Assembly (NCBI RefSeq): GCF_016195855.1
Contig: NZ_JACPYU010000023.1
Coordinates: 1 to 64,000, forward strand
Direction of reading: 5' to 3'
Source: Aquabacterium sp.
GTDB taxonomy: Bacteria; Pseudomonadota; Gammaproteobacteria; Burkholderiales; Burkholderiaceae_C
Length of the DNA: 64,000 nucleotides
This document shows positions 1 through 10,700 of the stretch, in pieces; within the stretch, counting starts at the first letter, position 1; each line of letters begins with the position of its first letter. The position numbers and the translations under genes were made by a program. Below the pieces are notes generated by a model. The model searched no databases and was not told the origin of the DNA. It worked only from the letters and a program-made list of their open reading frames with translations.

Positions 1-721
1 AGTCGCATGGGCAATCTGGCGCAGTGGAAAAACCTTTGATGCAAGCCAGATGGGCGTACAAAACGCTTGCGTCAAAACATAGAACCTCACTGCGCGGCTG
101 CGCCGCTGCGTTCAAACAAATCGGGCAAGTCAGATGACGAAGCACGCTGCGCGTGCCCACCTCGTCTCTGCGCTTCTCGGCGTCACCAAGGCGCCCAGCC
201 CGATGCCACCTCAGCCCTTGTCCGACCTGCTCTTGGCGTGCGCAGGTTCTTGGCGCAGTGCGGATGGGCACCGAACCTCAACCGCATTCAAGGCCCACCA
301 CATGCCATGCGGCGCATCCGTCGCATGCCACCAGCGGGGTGCAAAAAGGACTGAGCCGGCGTTTGGCCGGGCGCCTTGGTGGTGCTGAGGAGCGCAACAA
401 GGAAGTGGGCGCGCGCAGCGCGCTTAGACCATCAAACTCGCTGGCGTTGTTCGAGCGTAAGGGCCATGGGCCCTGAAGTGAGTTCGCCAGCGCCACTGCC
501 TTGTGAGCACCGCAAGGCAGTCCCGCTTGTAAAGCGGGACCACCAACATGAAGCCTGGACAAATGCTGGCTCGGTCCGCACCCCGCGCTGCCCCGACAAA
601 ACGCCAGAGCCATGGCAAGAACATCACGCCTAAAAATCACCATGGCAGTTTTTCAAAGCAATTGGGCAAATCTGCCAACAAGCCATCTCAAACAATAAAG
701 ACCACAACAGGAGACCCCACC
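1..721. other. non-coding, hairpin-rich leading region
   Basis: No convincing gene lies here. Open frames exist on both strands but they overlap each other, are rich in Arg, Ala, Pro and Cys, and lack good ribosome binding sites. The stretch holds several perfect inverted repeats: AGGGCC/GGCCCT around 460-474 and the paired hairpins at 495-540. It may be the 3' flank of a gene left of the window or a decayed repeat element. The last 20 bases contain the ribosome binding site of the DJ-1 gene. Confidence 0.6.
495..540. repeat. two abutting perfect hairpins
   Basis: ACTGCCTTG (495-503) pairs with CAAGGCAGT (513-521). Immediately after, GTCCCGCTT (520-528) pairs with AAGCGGGAC (532-540) around a 3-nt loop. 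Both stems are 9 bp and perfect, and the two share two bases. There is no T-run on the + strand, so this is not a classical terminator; a Rho-assisted terminator, an attachment-like site or a repeat-element end are all possible. Confidence 0.6.
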
Positions 722-1414
722 ATGACCCACATCGGCTTGCTGCTCTTCCCTCAACTCACCGTGCTGGACCTCATCGGTCCTTACGAAGTCTTCTGCCGCC
801 TGCCCGACACCCGTGTCGACCTGATCTGGCACACCCTGGACACCGTGACCACCGAACACGGCCTGCCCCTGCAACCCACGCAACGCTGCGCCGACATCGA
901 TCGCCTCGACGTCCTCTGCATCCCCGGCGGCTTTGGCGTGACACCCTTGCTGAACGACGCCCCCACCATCGACTTCATCCGCCGCGTGGGCGCCAAGTCC
1001 CGCTTCGTGACCTCGGTGTGCTCTGGCGCGCTGCTGCTGGGCGCTGCCGGCTTGCTGCAAGGGCGCCGCGCCGCCACCCATTGGGCTTCCATGGACATGC
1101 TGGCCGACTTTGGCGCGACCCCGATCGATGAGCGCTTCGTGCACGATGGCCCCGTGGTCACCGGCGGCGGTGTCACCGCGGGCATCGACTTCGCGCTCTA
1201 CCTGGCCGCCCAATTGCAAAACCAGGACACCGCCGAAGCGATCCAGCTGGGCATCGAATACAACCCCGCACCACCCTTTGATGCCGGGCACCCATCGCAC
1301 GCCCGCGCGGCGCTCGTGGCGGCGGCACGCGAACGCATGCGCGAGCCACAAGCCAGGCGGCGCACCCTGGTGCAACAAGCCGCACAGGCCATGCGGCCCA
1401 ACCCCCTAAGCTGA
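722..1414 (+). CDS. DJ-1/PfpI family protein, isonitrile hydratase-like
   Basis: 230 residues. The ATG at 722 was chosen because AGGAG at 709-713 lies 8 nt upstream; longer in-frame versions run into the hairpin region. The DJ-1/PfpI fold is shown by LLLFPQLTVLDLIGPYEVF at the N terminus (Glu22) and the nucleophile elbow VTSVCSGALLLG, which places the catalytic Cys at residue 100, followed by THWASMDML and GGGVTAGIDFAL. This spacing is that of the isonitrile hydratase (InhA) and AraC-N-terminal branch rather than of PfpI proteases. It is cytosolic, with no DNA-binding C terminus. The substrate is inferred only by family; thiol-based hydration of an isonitrile or a glyoxalase-type activity are alternatives. 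Confidence 0.85.
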   Translation: MTHIGLLLFPQLTVLDLIGPYEVFCRLPDTRVDLIWHTLDTVTTEHGLPLQPTQRCADIDRLDVLCIPGGFGVTPLLNDAPTIDFIRRVGAKSRFVTSVCSGALLLGAAGLLQGRRAATHWASMDMLADFGATPIDERFVHDGPVVTGGGVTAGIDFALYLAAQLQNQDTAEAIQLGIEYNPAPPFDAGHPSHARAALVAAARERMREPQARRRTLVQQAAQAMRPNPLS

Positions 1415-1520
1415 CCCCGGCTGTCCCCCCAAGGTTTGGGAAGCGGGCGCAAGACGATGTTCCTACAGTGATCTGGCACGCTCGGCACAAGGGTGTCGGC
1501 ATTCACTTCAGGAGTTCGTC

Positions 1521-3839
1521 ATGAACACAAAAGACACCGCCTCGCCCGTGGCGATCACCATCCAGGCCCAGTTGCTGGACGCCGCCAAGAGCGAGCAGAA
1601 GGTGGAGGCCATGGCCTATGCCTTCAGTTCAGAGGCGGCCTTCCTGGGCAGTGCCCCCCTGAACGACAAGGGCGAGGCCAAGCTTTCCTTGCAGGCCAAA
1701 GTCCCTGCCGACACGGTGCGCGTGCTGGTCGGCCCCCGGCTCGATGACAAGGAGCCCGACTTTGCCGAGCTGATGCGCCGCGGCGCGCTGGAGCAGCACC
1801 TGGCCTACAACCCGCGCCAGCGCGAGCTCAAGGCCCAGTTCACCGTTTTCTCGCCGATCTGGTTGTGCTGGTTGCGCAGTGCCGTGTTCGTGCAAGGGCA
1901 GCTGCTCAAGAAGGTCGTCATCGGGGGCTCGGTGGTGGACTTCCCCGTGTGCAACGCCACGGTCGAGATCTACGAGGTCGACCCGCTCTACATCATCATC
2001 CCCAAGCTGCCGCTGCTGGTGATCGACCGCCTGCGCGACATCATCGCCAGCGGTCGCATCAAGGAGCCCGTGCTCACCCTGCCGCCGCATGGGCCGGGCC
2101 CGATCCCCGAGCCGGGGCCCGACCCCCTGCCGCTGTCGGCCACGGGGGCACAGTTGCGGCGCCTGAACACCACCACCCTGGCCGCGCAAAGCCACGCCCC
2201 CACGGCCGACAGCATGGCCTCGCTCACCGCGCTCAGCGAAGCCACCGAACTGCGCTACCTGGCGCAGACCGGCAGCGCCTTGCAGTTCCAGCAGGCGCTG
2301 ATCCAGAACCCCGTGTTGATCAGGCCGCTGCTGTGCTGGTTGTACCCGCGCTTCGTGACCATGCAGCGCGTGGGTACGGCCCTGACCGACAGCTGCGGGC
2401 ACTTCCGCACCGTGTTCTTCCAGGGCTGTCACAACCACGATGTGCCCGATCTGTACTTCAAGGCCACGCAGCCCATCTTCGGGCCGATCAAGGCCACCAT
2501 CTATGCGCCCACGCCCGTGGCTTGCCACACATGGTGGGATTACGTCTCGGGCACCGAGGTCAAGCTCTACACCACCAGCCCCTTTGCGCACACCTGCGCA
2601 CCGTGCCCGCCCGTGGTCGGCCCCAATGGCGTGGGGCGTTGGGTGGCCTTCCTCGCTGTGGGTGGCATCCCGCTGAGCCAGATCTACGGCACCAGCAAGG
2701 CCTTGAAGGACAGCACGCCACCAGCGGTGCTCGCGGCCCGGCGTGGCTTGACGGCCGATCGTCGCCCATGGGGTGGCCTGCTGCGCCCCCGCCTGCTGTT
2801 CGCCAACGAGCTGGAAGCGCTGGGCGTGCGCCATTACCAGATCTCGTGGCGGCGCGGCTTCAGTGGCCTGTTCCAGCCCTTGAAGGACGGCATCCAGCAC
2901 TACTACCGCCATGACGTGAACACGCCCAGTGGCATCTTCCCGGCGTGGACGCCCTACACCCTGGGCCCCAAGCCCGTGCCCACCGGCGGGGGCACCTCGG
3001 TGCCCGACCTCACGCAGATTCCCTATGCCTCCGTGGCCCCCGAAGGCGTGTGGGACACCCCGCCCAGCGCGGGCGAGATCATCGAGCACCTGAGCAGCGC
3101 CAAGTTCCCCTCGCACCTGTTTGCACCGGGCCTGAGCTACAACGGCAACGGCACGCCCGTGTCCGGCACCACCGATGACAGCGGCCAGTACCAGCTCAAG
3201 GTGGACCTGTTCGATGCGCTAGGCCAACCCATCGACATCCACGCGCTGGGCATCAAGTTCGTGGTGCCCGATGTGCCCGACCTGACCGGCACCATCTACA
3301 CGACGGACGCCGACCCGCTGGGCCTGGTCGTGGGCAACAGCATGATCATCACGCTGCACGTGGACAACAACCACTGCTTTGCGCAGATCCCCGCACCCTC
3401 CATCGGCAGCACCTTTGCCGATGACTGCTGCGGTGTGCTGCAGGCGCAGGACAGTGACGTGGTCAGCCTGCCTTATCAGGCCTGGCACCCGCATGGCTTT
3501 GCCAATTACAGCTTCGTGACGGTCAGAGGCGTGCGCACCGTGATCGACCGCTCGCACGACCCGCTCAACCCCAGCCTGCCGCTGCCGGTGGACGACCCGG
3601 GCACCCCCCTGGTCAACGAAGACCCCACGGGCGGCTCACCGGCCACCATGACGGTGCACGACCTGATGACCGTCAACCTGCCGGCGACCTGCAACCCCGC
3701 AGGCTGCCTGGTGGCTGGCTTCAGCGAGAACCTGTATGTGGACTCCACGGCCACCGATGGCTGGAACTACGAGCTGGGTTATGACGCCAGTGCGGTGCGT
3801 GCGTTTGTCTTGTCCAAGGTGGCGCTGCCCACGTCTTGA
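1521..3839 (+). CDS. large uncharacterised protein, first gene of giant-protein cassette
   Basis: 772 residues, ATG preceded by AGGAG at 1510-1514. No enzyme family is recognised. Around residues 115-155 the sequence FVQGQLLKKV then VCNATVEIYEVDP resembles the start of a carboxypeptidase-regulatory-like (transthyretin-type) beta-sandwich. The C-terminal third (about 545-772) is again beta-rich, with another DDSGQYQLKVDLFDALG sandwich-like stretch. There is no signal peptide or membrane segment. It has Cys-rich patches (HTCAPCPP; ATCNPAGC). It opens a run of nine co-directional genes. A structural role in a large extracellular or surface assembly is an inference from the beta-rich make-up and neighbours only. 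Confidence 0.75.
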   Translation: MNTKDTASPVAITIQAQLLDAAKSEQKVEAMAYAFSSEAAFLGSAPLNDKGEAKLSLQAKVPADTVRVLVGPRLDDKEPDFAELMRRGALEQHLAYNPRQRELKAQFTVFSPIWLCWLRSAVFVQGQLLKKVVIGGSVVDFPVCNATVEIYEVDPLYIIIPKLPLLVIDRLRDIIASGRIKEPVLTLPPHGPGPIPEPGPDPLPLSATGAQLRRLNTTTLAAQSHAPTADSMASLTALSEATELRYLAQTGSALQFQQALIQNPVLIRPLLCWLYPRFVTMQRVGTALTDSCGHFRTVFFQGCHNHDVPDLYFKATQPIFGPIKATIYAPTPVACHTWWDYVSGTEVKLYTTSPFAHTCAPCPPVVGPNGVGRWVAFLAVGGIPLSQIYGTSKALKDSTPPAVLAARRGLTADRRPWGGLLRPRLLFANELEALGVRHYQISWRRGFSGLFQPLKDGIQHYYRHDVNTPSGIFPAWTPYTLGPKPVPTGGGTSVPDLTQIPYASVAPEGVWDTPPSAGEIIEHLSSAKFPSHLFAPGLSYNGNGTPVSGTTDDSGQYQLKVDLFDALGQPIDIHALGIKFVVPDVPDLTGTIYTTDADPLGLVVGNSMIITLHVDNNHCFAQIPAPSIGSTFADDCCGVLQAQDSDVVSLPYQAWHPHGFANYSFVTVRGVRTVIDRSHDPLNPSLPLPVDDPGTPLVNEDPTGGSPATMTVHDLMTVNLPATCNPAGCLVAGFSENLYVDSTATDGWNYELGYDASAVRAFVLSKVALPTS

Positions 3840-3870
3840 GCACACCACAGGCCTGCCGAGTTAGGGATGG

Positions 3871-3895
3871 TCGTGCCCGAGCCACTTGGGCACGA
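3871..3895. terminator. hairpin between cassette genes 1 and 2
   Basis: TCGTGCCC (3871-3878) and GGGCACGA (3888-3895) form a perfect 8-bp stem with a 9-nt loop, 31 bases after the stop of the 772-residue gene. There is no T-run, so intrinsic termination is uncertain; it may protect the 3' end of an mRNA. Confidence 0.35.
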
Positions 3896-3928
3896 TCCCC
3901 GGCTGGGAAATCTGGGAGTGGTATTTCC

Positions 3929-4096
3929 ATGGACTTCATCGAACAAATTCTGGGGTGGTCGCCTGACAACGGCGAAGGGTGGTTCGAAGCCCTGCTGTTT
4001 GCGATCCCCATCTGCGGCATCTTGATGATCTGGCGCCATCGGCGCGCGCAAGCGCAGTCCAAGCGTCCGCCCCGCTCGCCTGACAAGCATTCCTGA
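3929..4096 (+). CDS. small single-pass membrane protein
   Basis: 55 residues starting at the ATG at 3929 (MDFIEQILGWSPDN). One hydrophobic segment, about residues 18-34 (FEALLFAIPICGILMIW), is followed by a strongly basic tail rich in Arg, Lys, Gln and Pro. By the positive-inside rule the basic tail would be cytoplasmic. The gene sits between the 772- and 192-residue genes of the cassette, 17 nt before the latter, and is probably co-transcribed. Upstream GGGAGTGG is a modest ribosome binding site. No family is recognised; a small anchor or accessory subunit is possible. Confidence 0.55.
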   Translation: MDFIEQILGWSPDNGEGWFEALLFAIPICGILMIWRHRRAQAQSKRPPRSPDKHS

Positions 4097-4113
4097 GCGG
4101 GAAGGTCTGGATC

Positions 4114-4692
4114 ATGGCTGTTGCGCAAACTCGCCCCTTTCGTCTGTCACCCAATCGACGCTTTGAAATCGCCCCGCGCATGGACGAGCCCGCCATGGCC
4201 GCGGCCGTCGCGCGTCGCCTGGCCCCGCCTGCGTCCTTGCCAAGCAAGGGCTTTGGCTTCCCGCCCGCCGTGGTCTGGACGGACGCGGGTGATGACATCT
4301 TGTTGCACCTAAGCAGCCTGCGCGTGGTCTTGCGCAGCGGGCTCATCGTGGTGTCCGTCGACCTGGAGTGCGACCAGACCGGTCGCGAGTCCCTGGTCAT
4401 GCCCTTCTCGGTGGCGGCCAACCGCGACCAGGCTGGGCTGCTGGCCGTGACCGAAGAGCTGCCGCGCGGCAACGGCCTGCTGGTGGGCCGCTGGGGCAAG
4501 CTCATCCAGGACGCGGTGTGGTCGGCCTTGCTGGCCATCGTGCAGGACTATGCCGGGCGCCTCAACAAGATCGCCTTCGGCATGGCAGCCGAGCACGGGG
4601 TGCTGTCGCTGCATGTGGCCGACCCGGCCGAAGCCTCGTTGCTGCAGCGGTCCGTGCTGCAGGCCCGGGCGCTGCCCACCGATCCGACCTGA
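4114..4692 (+). CDS. uncharacterised 192-residue protein of giant-protein cassette
   Basis: Starts at the ATG at 4114, 17 nt after the small membrane gene, with GGGAAGG upstream. No signal peptide or long hydrophobic segment. The middle is beta-strand rich (DILLHLSSLRVVLRSGLIVVSVDLECDQTG) and a helix follows (GKLIQDAVWSALLAIVQDYAGRL). No known domain is recognised. It is the last gene before a strong intrinsic terminator, so the first three genes may form a transcript of their own as well as being read through into the giant gene. Confidence 0.65.
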   Translation: MAVAQTRPFRLSPNRRFEIAPRMDEPAMAAAVARRLAPPASLPSKGFGFPPAVVWTDAGDDILLHLSSLRVVLRSGLIVVSVDLECDQTGRESLVMPFSVAANRDQAGLLAVTEELPRGNGLLVGRWGKLIQDAVWSALLAIVQDYAGRLNKIAFGMAAEHGVLSLHVADPAEASLLQRSVLQARALPTDPT

Positions 4693-4707
4693 CGGCTTTT
4701 GCCAGAC

Positions 4708-4729
4708 GCCCCGATACGGGGCTTTTTTT
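4708..4729 (+). terminator. intrinsic terminator upstream of the giant gene
   Basis: GCCCCG (4708-4713) and CGGGGC (4717-4722) form a perfect 6-bp GC stem with a 3-nt loop and are followed directly by seven T residues (4723-4729). This is a textbook Rho-independent terminator on the + strand, only 62 bases before the ATG of the 9.9-kb gene, so it either ends the upstream transcript or attenuates entry into the giant gene. Confidence 0.8.
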
Positions 4730-4791
4730 CGGGGCGTGTTGCTGGCGCTGCGCCTTCGCCCCATCAAAAAACGATCACCGAGGACCACCTC

Positions 4792-7700
4792 ATGAGCCTC
4801 AGCCCCGAGCTGACCGATGCCGCTAAGGCCCTGGGTCTATTCAATGCACAGGGTGACTTTGACAGCACCTGGTTCGAGCACGCTTTCGAGCGCCTGCAAC
4901 GCATCCTGAGCAACCCCACGCAGCGTGATGCCCTGCTGTCCTTGCTGGACAAGCTGGCGCCGCCCGAAGCCATCACCGGCCTGCCCGCTGGCGAGAAGTG
5001 GCACCCCTTGCTGGGCACGCAAGCGCGCGGCAATGCCTATGTCACGGTCAAGCCGGTCAGCGGTGGGGCCGTGCTGGGCGTGGCCGGCCAGGTGCATGGC
5101 GAAGCGGTCGGTGGCAAGCCTGGTGCCGCCTTGCGCGTGCATGTGCCCTTGCTCAAGTTTGGTGCGGGTGTGCCCGAGCTGGCCGCAGGCCAGGCCAGTG
5201 CGCCCCTGTCGCTCGACCTGCGCGTGGCACTGGGCCTGCATCGCCCCGCTGACCCCATCACGCTGGCGGCCATCCGCGTGTCGCTGCGCTGGTCGCCCGC
5301 CGCGGCCGGTGCAGCAGCCAACCCGCATCTGGAACTGGTGCTTGAAGGCCTGGGCCTGGACGACGGCGGCACACGCGACCTGAAGCTGGACCCGGCCACG
5401 CTGGGCTCGGACGCGGTGGAGCTGGTGCTGGCCCTGGTGCGCCAGCAGCTCAGCGGCCTGCCCGCCGCGCAGGTGATCATGCATGTGCTCGGTTTGCTGG
5501 GCGTGGGCGACAGCAATGTGCCCGCCTTCCCGTTTGCGCAGATCACGCAAGGCCCCGCTGCCTTGCAGAGCTGGTTGGGCAGCGTGCTCGACGGCGGCCA
5601 CCTCACCGCCTGGATGGGCCACTTCTCGGCCTTGTTCGGGGCCATCCAGGCACCGGATGGCGCCGGCACCCTGGCCGACCCGACCCGCATCCTGCTGGCC
5701 TCGCTGGGCAGCATCGGCAAGCTGAACCTCGCCCTGGCCAAGGCCGATGGGCGCCTGCACGTGGCCTTGGGTTTGCGCCTGGTGCCCTCGGGCCCCAATC
5801 CGCCGGCGCGGCTCGATACCAGCGTCACCCTGGTGGCGATCCCGCTGTCGGGCACGGGCACCGCTTTGGCCTTGCCTGCGGCCCGCCTGATGGTGAGCTC
5901 GCCCGGTGGCAGTGGTGATCTGTTGCCCGCCGCCTCGGCGCTGCCCATCCAGCGCGCCCAGGCCGGTGTCGAGTGGGATGGCGTCACGCACCAGCTCAAG
6001 CCGGTGCTGGAGTTGCTCAAGGTCACCTTCAATGGCACCGAGCATGAGCGCATCGACCTCACGCATGCCGATGCGGTGGCCAACGCCGCCAACCTGGCGC
6101 TGCAAGCGGCCTTGCAGCAACTGCTGGGGCAGGGGCACTCGCCGTTTGCCACGTCCCTGCTGGCGCTGATCGGCATGGGCACACCCGCTGGCGCACCGTC
6201 GTGGCCGCATCAGCTGGATCTGCAGGCCCTGGTGGCCTCGCCCACCCGTGCGCTGGGTGCCTTCCACCGCGCGGTGCTGACCCACCCCACGCGCCATTGG
6301 GGTTACCTGCTCAATGAGGTGGCCAAGCTGGCCGGCCTGGCTGGCAGCTTCGCGGGCGATGGCACGCCGGCCTCACCGTGGTTGATCGGCCTGGCCAACG
6401 CCGGGCCCTTGACGGTGTCCCTGGCCGCCTGGAACGACACACCGGGCGATGCCACGGCACGCCTGCGCGTGGGCCTGCGCCTGAACGCGGCGGCCTCGGC
6501 CTGGTTGCTGAGTTGGCGGGCCGACGTGCTGGGCTTTGACCTGCCCGCCGCGGGTGCCGGCCAGGTGCTGCTGCTGGGTGGGCAGGAGGCCTCGGTGGCC
6601 CTGTCGGCCTTGCCCGTCACCAGCATCGACGGCCTCGGCCTGAACGCGTCCAGCCTGCGCTTTGTGGCCGCCTGGCGCCCCGGCACGGGCCTCGTGGCCA
6701 ACGCCCGCCTGGAAGACCTGGCCCTCACGCTGGGGGCCGACACCCACGCCATCGGCACATTGGTGCTGCCGCCTGCGGTGCCTTACGACCTGTCGGTGCC
6801 GGCCACCTTGCCCCTGCCCATGGCGGCCTTGCAGGACAGCCTCAGCGCCTTTGTTTACGCGGGCTTGCGCCAGTGGTCGGGCCCGGCCGGTGAGATCGTG
6901 GGGGCCCTGGTGGGCCTGCATCGCCGCCTGCCCGGCCTGCCGGCCAACTGGCCCTTGCTGTTCGACCCCGCCCAGCCCTTGCAGGCTTTCAGCAACCCGG
7001 GCGAGGCCTTGCGCAGCTATGTTGATCGCCTCGTGCAAGGCAGCGGCGCCACCGGCCCGCACCTGACGCAACTGGTGCGCTGGTTGAGCGGCCTGATGAA
7101 CGCCGAGCTGCCCGGCCGCACTGCGGACCTGGCCGATGCCTTGCCCCGCCTCAAAGGCAGCGGCACGCATGAGGACCCCTGGCGCGTGCCGCTGCAAGCA
7201 GGCGCGGCCGTGCAACACGCCGACCTGATCTTGTGGATGGACCCCAACGGCGCGCCGGCCAGCTGGGCAGGGGCCTTGGCCTCGGCCATCGCGGGCACGG
7301 CCAGTGGCACGACCCTGCTCAAGGCCGCCCAGCCTCTGGCCGCCTTGATTCCCGCGTGGCGCGATGCCCTGGCCGGTGCCGACCTGAACCGCCTGGGCTC
7401 CGGCCTGGACGAGCTCGTGCGCTCGCTGCAAGAAGGCGACGGCCTGGTCGGCGTGGGCTCGCAGATGCCGGACCCGGCCACCACGCCGGGCTGGAGCGTG
7501 GGCGCCAGCGTGCCCTTTGTGGCCCACCACCTTCAAACCGCCGACCCGACCCTGATCGGCCAGGCGCTCGACCAGATCGCCACCTGGGAGCCCACGGCCG
7601 CCAACCGCGTGCTGCTGCTCTTGCACCCCGCCTTTGCGCAGGCCAGCACCTGGACGGCCTTCAAGGCCGAGGCGCAAAGCCGTGACCCGGGTGCGGTCGT

Positions 7701-10700
7701 GGCCGGCACGCATTTCAACCTGCGCCAGGCCGGTGTGGACCCGTTGACCATCGCGCTCGATGGCGTCACCGCCGTGGGCCGCGTCTACACGGCCGATCTG
7801 CAAGACGATGGGGTGGGCAACCACCCGCAACTGGCCGCGCAGATCGAGCGCATCGTGGCCCGCCTGGCGCAACTGCGCCCGGGTGCCAAGCTCTACATCG
7901 TGGCGCACTCGACCGCGGGCATCGCGGCGCGCCACTTTGCGGCGGGCGCGCCCACCAAGGTGGCCGGCCTGGTCACCATCGGCACACCGCACCGTGGTGC
8001 GGCCCTGTCGGCCCTGCGTGATCCCGATGTGGCGCAGGCCCTGCGCGTGGTCGGCCGCTGGCTGCCTTCGCTGCCCGCCAGCCCCACCCGCGATGCCTTG
8101 GGCCAGCTGCTGTCTGCCCTGGAGGGCTGGCAGCCTGGCGCCGCACCGGGTGACCTGCCGCTGCCCGCCGTCTTCCCTGTGGGCAGCTTTGCCCCGACCG
8201 ACTCCCTGGCCACCGGCGGTGTGCCGGCGCTGGCCTTGGGCAGCCGCCTGGGCGGCGTCACCTTCAACCTCTTGAGGCAAGGTCTGCAGACCCTGGCCGG
8301 AGGGGCCGGTGCGGGCGCCACCTTGCCCACGCACCTGGGTGTGGGCCTGCAACTGGCGCTGGGCCAGAGCCTGGACAACCAGGCCCCGGCGCGCCTGCAG
8401 GTGCGGGCCGACCTGGCGCGCTTTGCCTTGCGTGCCGGTGTGGCCGAGCCCGCGCGCCCGGCACAGGCCTTGACGGCCACGTTGCTGTTGGAAGACCCCA
8501 ACGGGGGCTATGTGCTGGGCTCGCCCCAGTCCCACCAGTCCGTGGGCCAGCCCTTGGTGGACGTGCGCCTGCGCCGTGCCGAAGTGGGCCTGCGCGTGGT
8601 GCGCGGCATCGATGGCCTGTTGCACCCCAGCGTGCAGATCAAGGCCTTCGACGCGGCCTTCCACACGGCCACCTTGCCCCAGCTGGATGCCAGTCACCCA
8701 CTGGCCTTGCCGGTGGTGGGCGCGGCCGTGGACGCCTTGTTCAACAACGTGGTCGTGGGCTCGGCGATGGCCGAGCTGAGTGACGCGCTGGAGGCCATCG
8801 GCCTGCTGGCCGTCAATGCACAAGGGCGTGTGGGCCTGTCGCTGGACGCCTTTGCCACCTTGCAGACCGACGCCTTGGCCTACCTCCAGCCGCGTCTGCA
8901 AACCGCGCTGTCAAGGGCCACAGGCTGGTTGGGCCTGCGCGCTGATCCGGCCCTGGGCTTTGTCTTGCCCCTGGGCCCCTTCAAGGCGCATGCGCGCGAC
9001 CTGGGCGGCTCGCAAGGCTGGGTGTTCGGCCTGCAAGGTGCGCGGCACTGGAACACGCCGGTCAACCCGAATGGCCCGGATCTGCAACTGGCCTTCGACA
9101 TCGGCCTGGCGCTCAAGACCATGGCGCCACAAGGCCAGCTCAGTGCCACGCTGGATGCGGTGAGCCTGAATGTCGACGTGGGCACGGCATCGGTGTCGGT
9201 GGCCGCAACGCCCTGGCTGGCCAGCCCCTTCACCGTGTGGCCGGCACCCAGCGCCACGGCCGTGCGCGCCCTGTTGTCCGACTTGCTGCCGCGCTTCCTG
9301 CTGTCTTCCGGCGTGTCGCTGATGCTGCGTGGCGTGATCGGCGCCGACAAGCGCATCGCGGCGCTCGACACCCTGGTGGCCGACCCGGCTGGCTTCTTCT
9401 CGCAGGCCAAGTCTTTCGGTGCTGGCAACGGCAGTGGTGGGCTGGACGGCACACGCCTGGCCACCCTGCTCACGGCCATTGCCAAGGCCCTGGGCCAGGC
9501 CGGGCCGAATCTGCAACTGCCCGGTGGCTTGACCTTGAGCGTGACGGGCACCACCCAGCCGCAGTTTTCGCTGGCCACGGGCGCGCCACTGGGTGGTGTG
9601 CTGGGCCTCAATGCGCAGCTCACCATCGACGAGCTGCTGCACCCGCATCCCGGTGGCAACCTCAGCCTGAGCATTCCCGCGGTGGGGCCCTTCCCGGGCC
9701 TGGCCGTGGCCTTCGGGGTGGACGCCATGGCGCGTGTCACCTTGTCGGTCACGCCCACGGGCGGCAGTGCCATTCAGTTGCTGCCTACCTTCAGTGGCTT
9801 TGGCGCCTTGCTCTCGGGCATCGGGCAAAGCCTCTTGCCTGCGGTGCTGGACAAGCTCAACACCGCCATCGGCGCAGGTGGCCCGGTCAAGGCCGCGGCC
9901 CTGCAAGTGGCCACGGCGCTCAACCTCTATGACAACGGCACCGGCTTTGCGGGGCATGCGGCCCAATGGGGGCAACTGCTCTCGGGTGGCTCGATCGCCA
10001 GCATCACGGGCAGCGTGCGCACGGCCTTCCTGGGTGCCGCACCTGGCCTGCTCAACGCCGTGGTGGGCTCGGCGCAGTTCGCGATCACGCCGGGCAGCAG
10101 CCTCATCAGCTGGACACCACCGGCCATCCCCGGCCTCACCGGCAGCCTGCAACTGGCTGTGGGCTGGGATGGCAGTGGCCCCGCTTTCGCGGTGGGGGCC
10201 ACGTCTTTGAAATTCACCGGGGCCCCGGTGGTGCTGAGCTTCTCCGGCGGTTTCAGCGCGGGCGCACCGGCCATGACGCTGGCAGCGGGCGTGAGCCTGC
10301 AGGCGCTGACCGGCATCAACGCCACGCCGGGCTTGCGCGTGTCGTTGGGGGCGTCGGGCCTGGGTGTGCTGCTGCGGCCTTTCGACATCAACAACAACGC
10401 GCCGCTGGAAATCGACCTGCTCAAGGCGCCGCACCTCAAGACCACCGACGCCCTGCCGCTGCAGCTGGCCGAGAAGTGGCTGCTGCCCCTGGTCGTGCAG
10501 GTGCTGGTGCGCGCCACCAAGCCCCAGCACACCGTCAAGCTGTGGGCCACCGGGCCCACGATCCGCAACCTCCTGTCGGCCGCTGCGCTGGTGGATGGCT
10601 CGGGCAACCCGGTCATGGTCCTGCCCAACTTGAGCACGCTGGTCACGGGCTTGCTGCAAGGCCTGGCTGCCGGTGTCGACTTCAAGATCGACGACAAGCT

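Noticed and set aside
67..643. Several 60-120-residue frames on both strands near the left edge.
   Set aside because: Mutually overlapping, Arg/Cys/Pro-rich, without start signals or any recognisable protein pattern.
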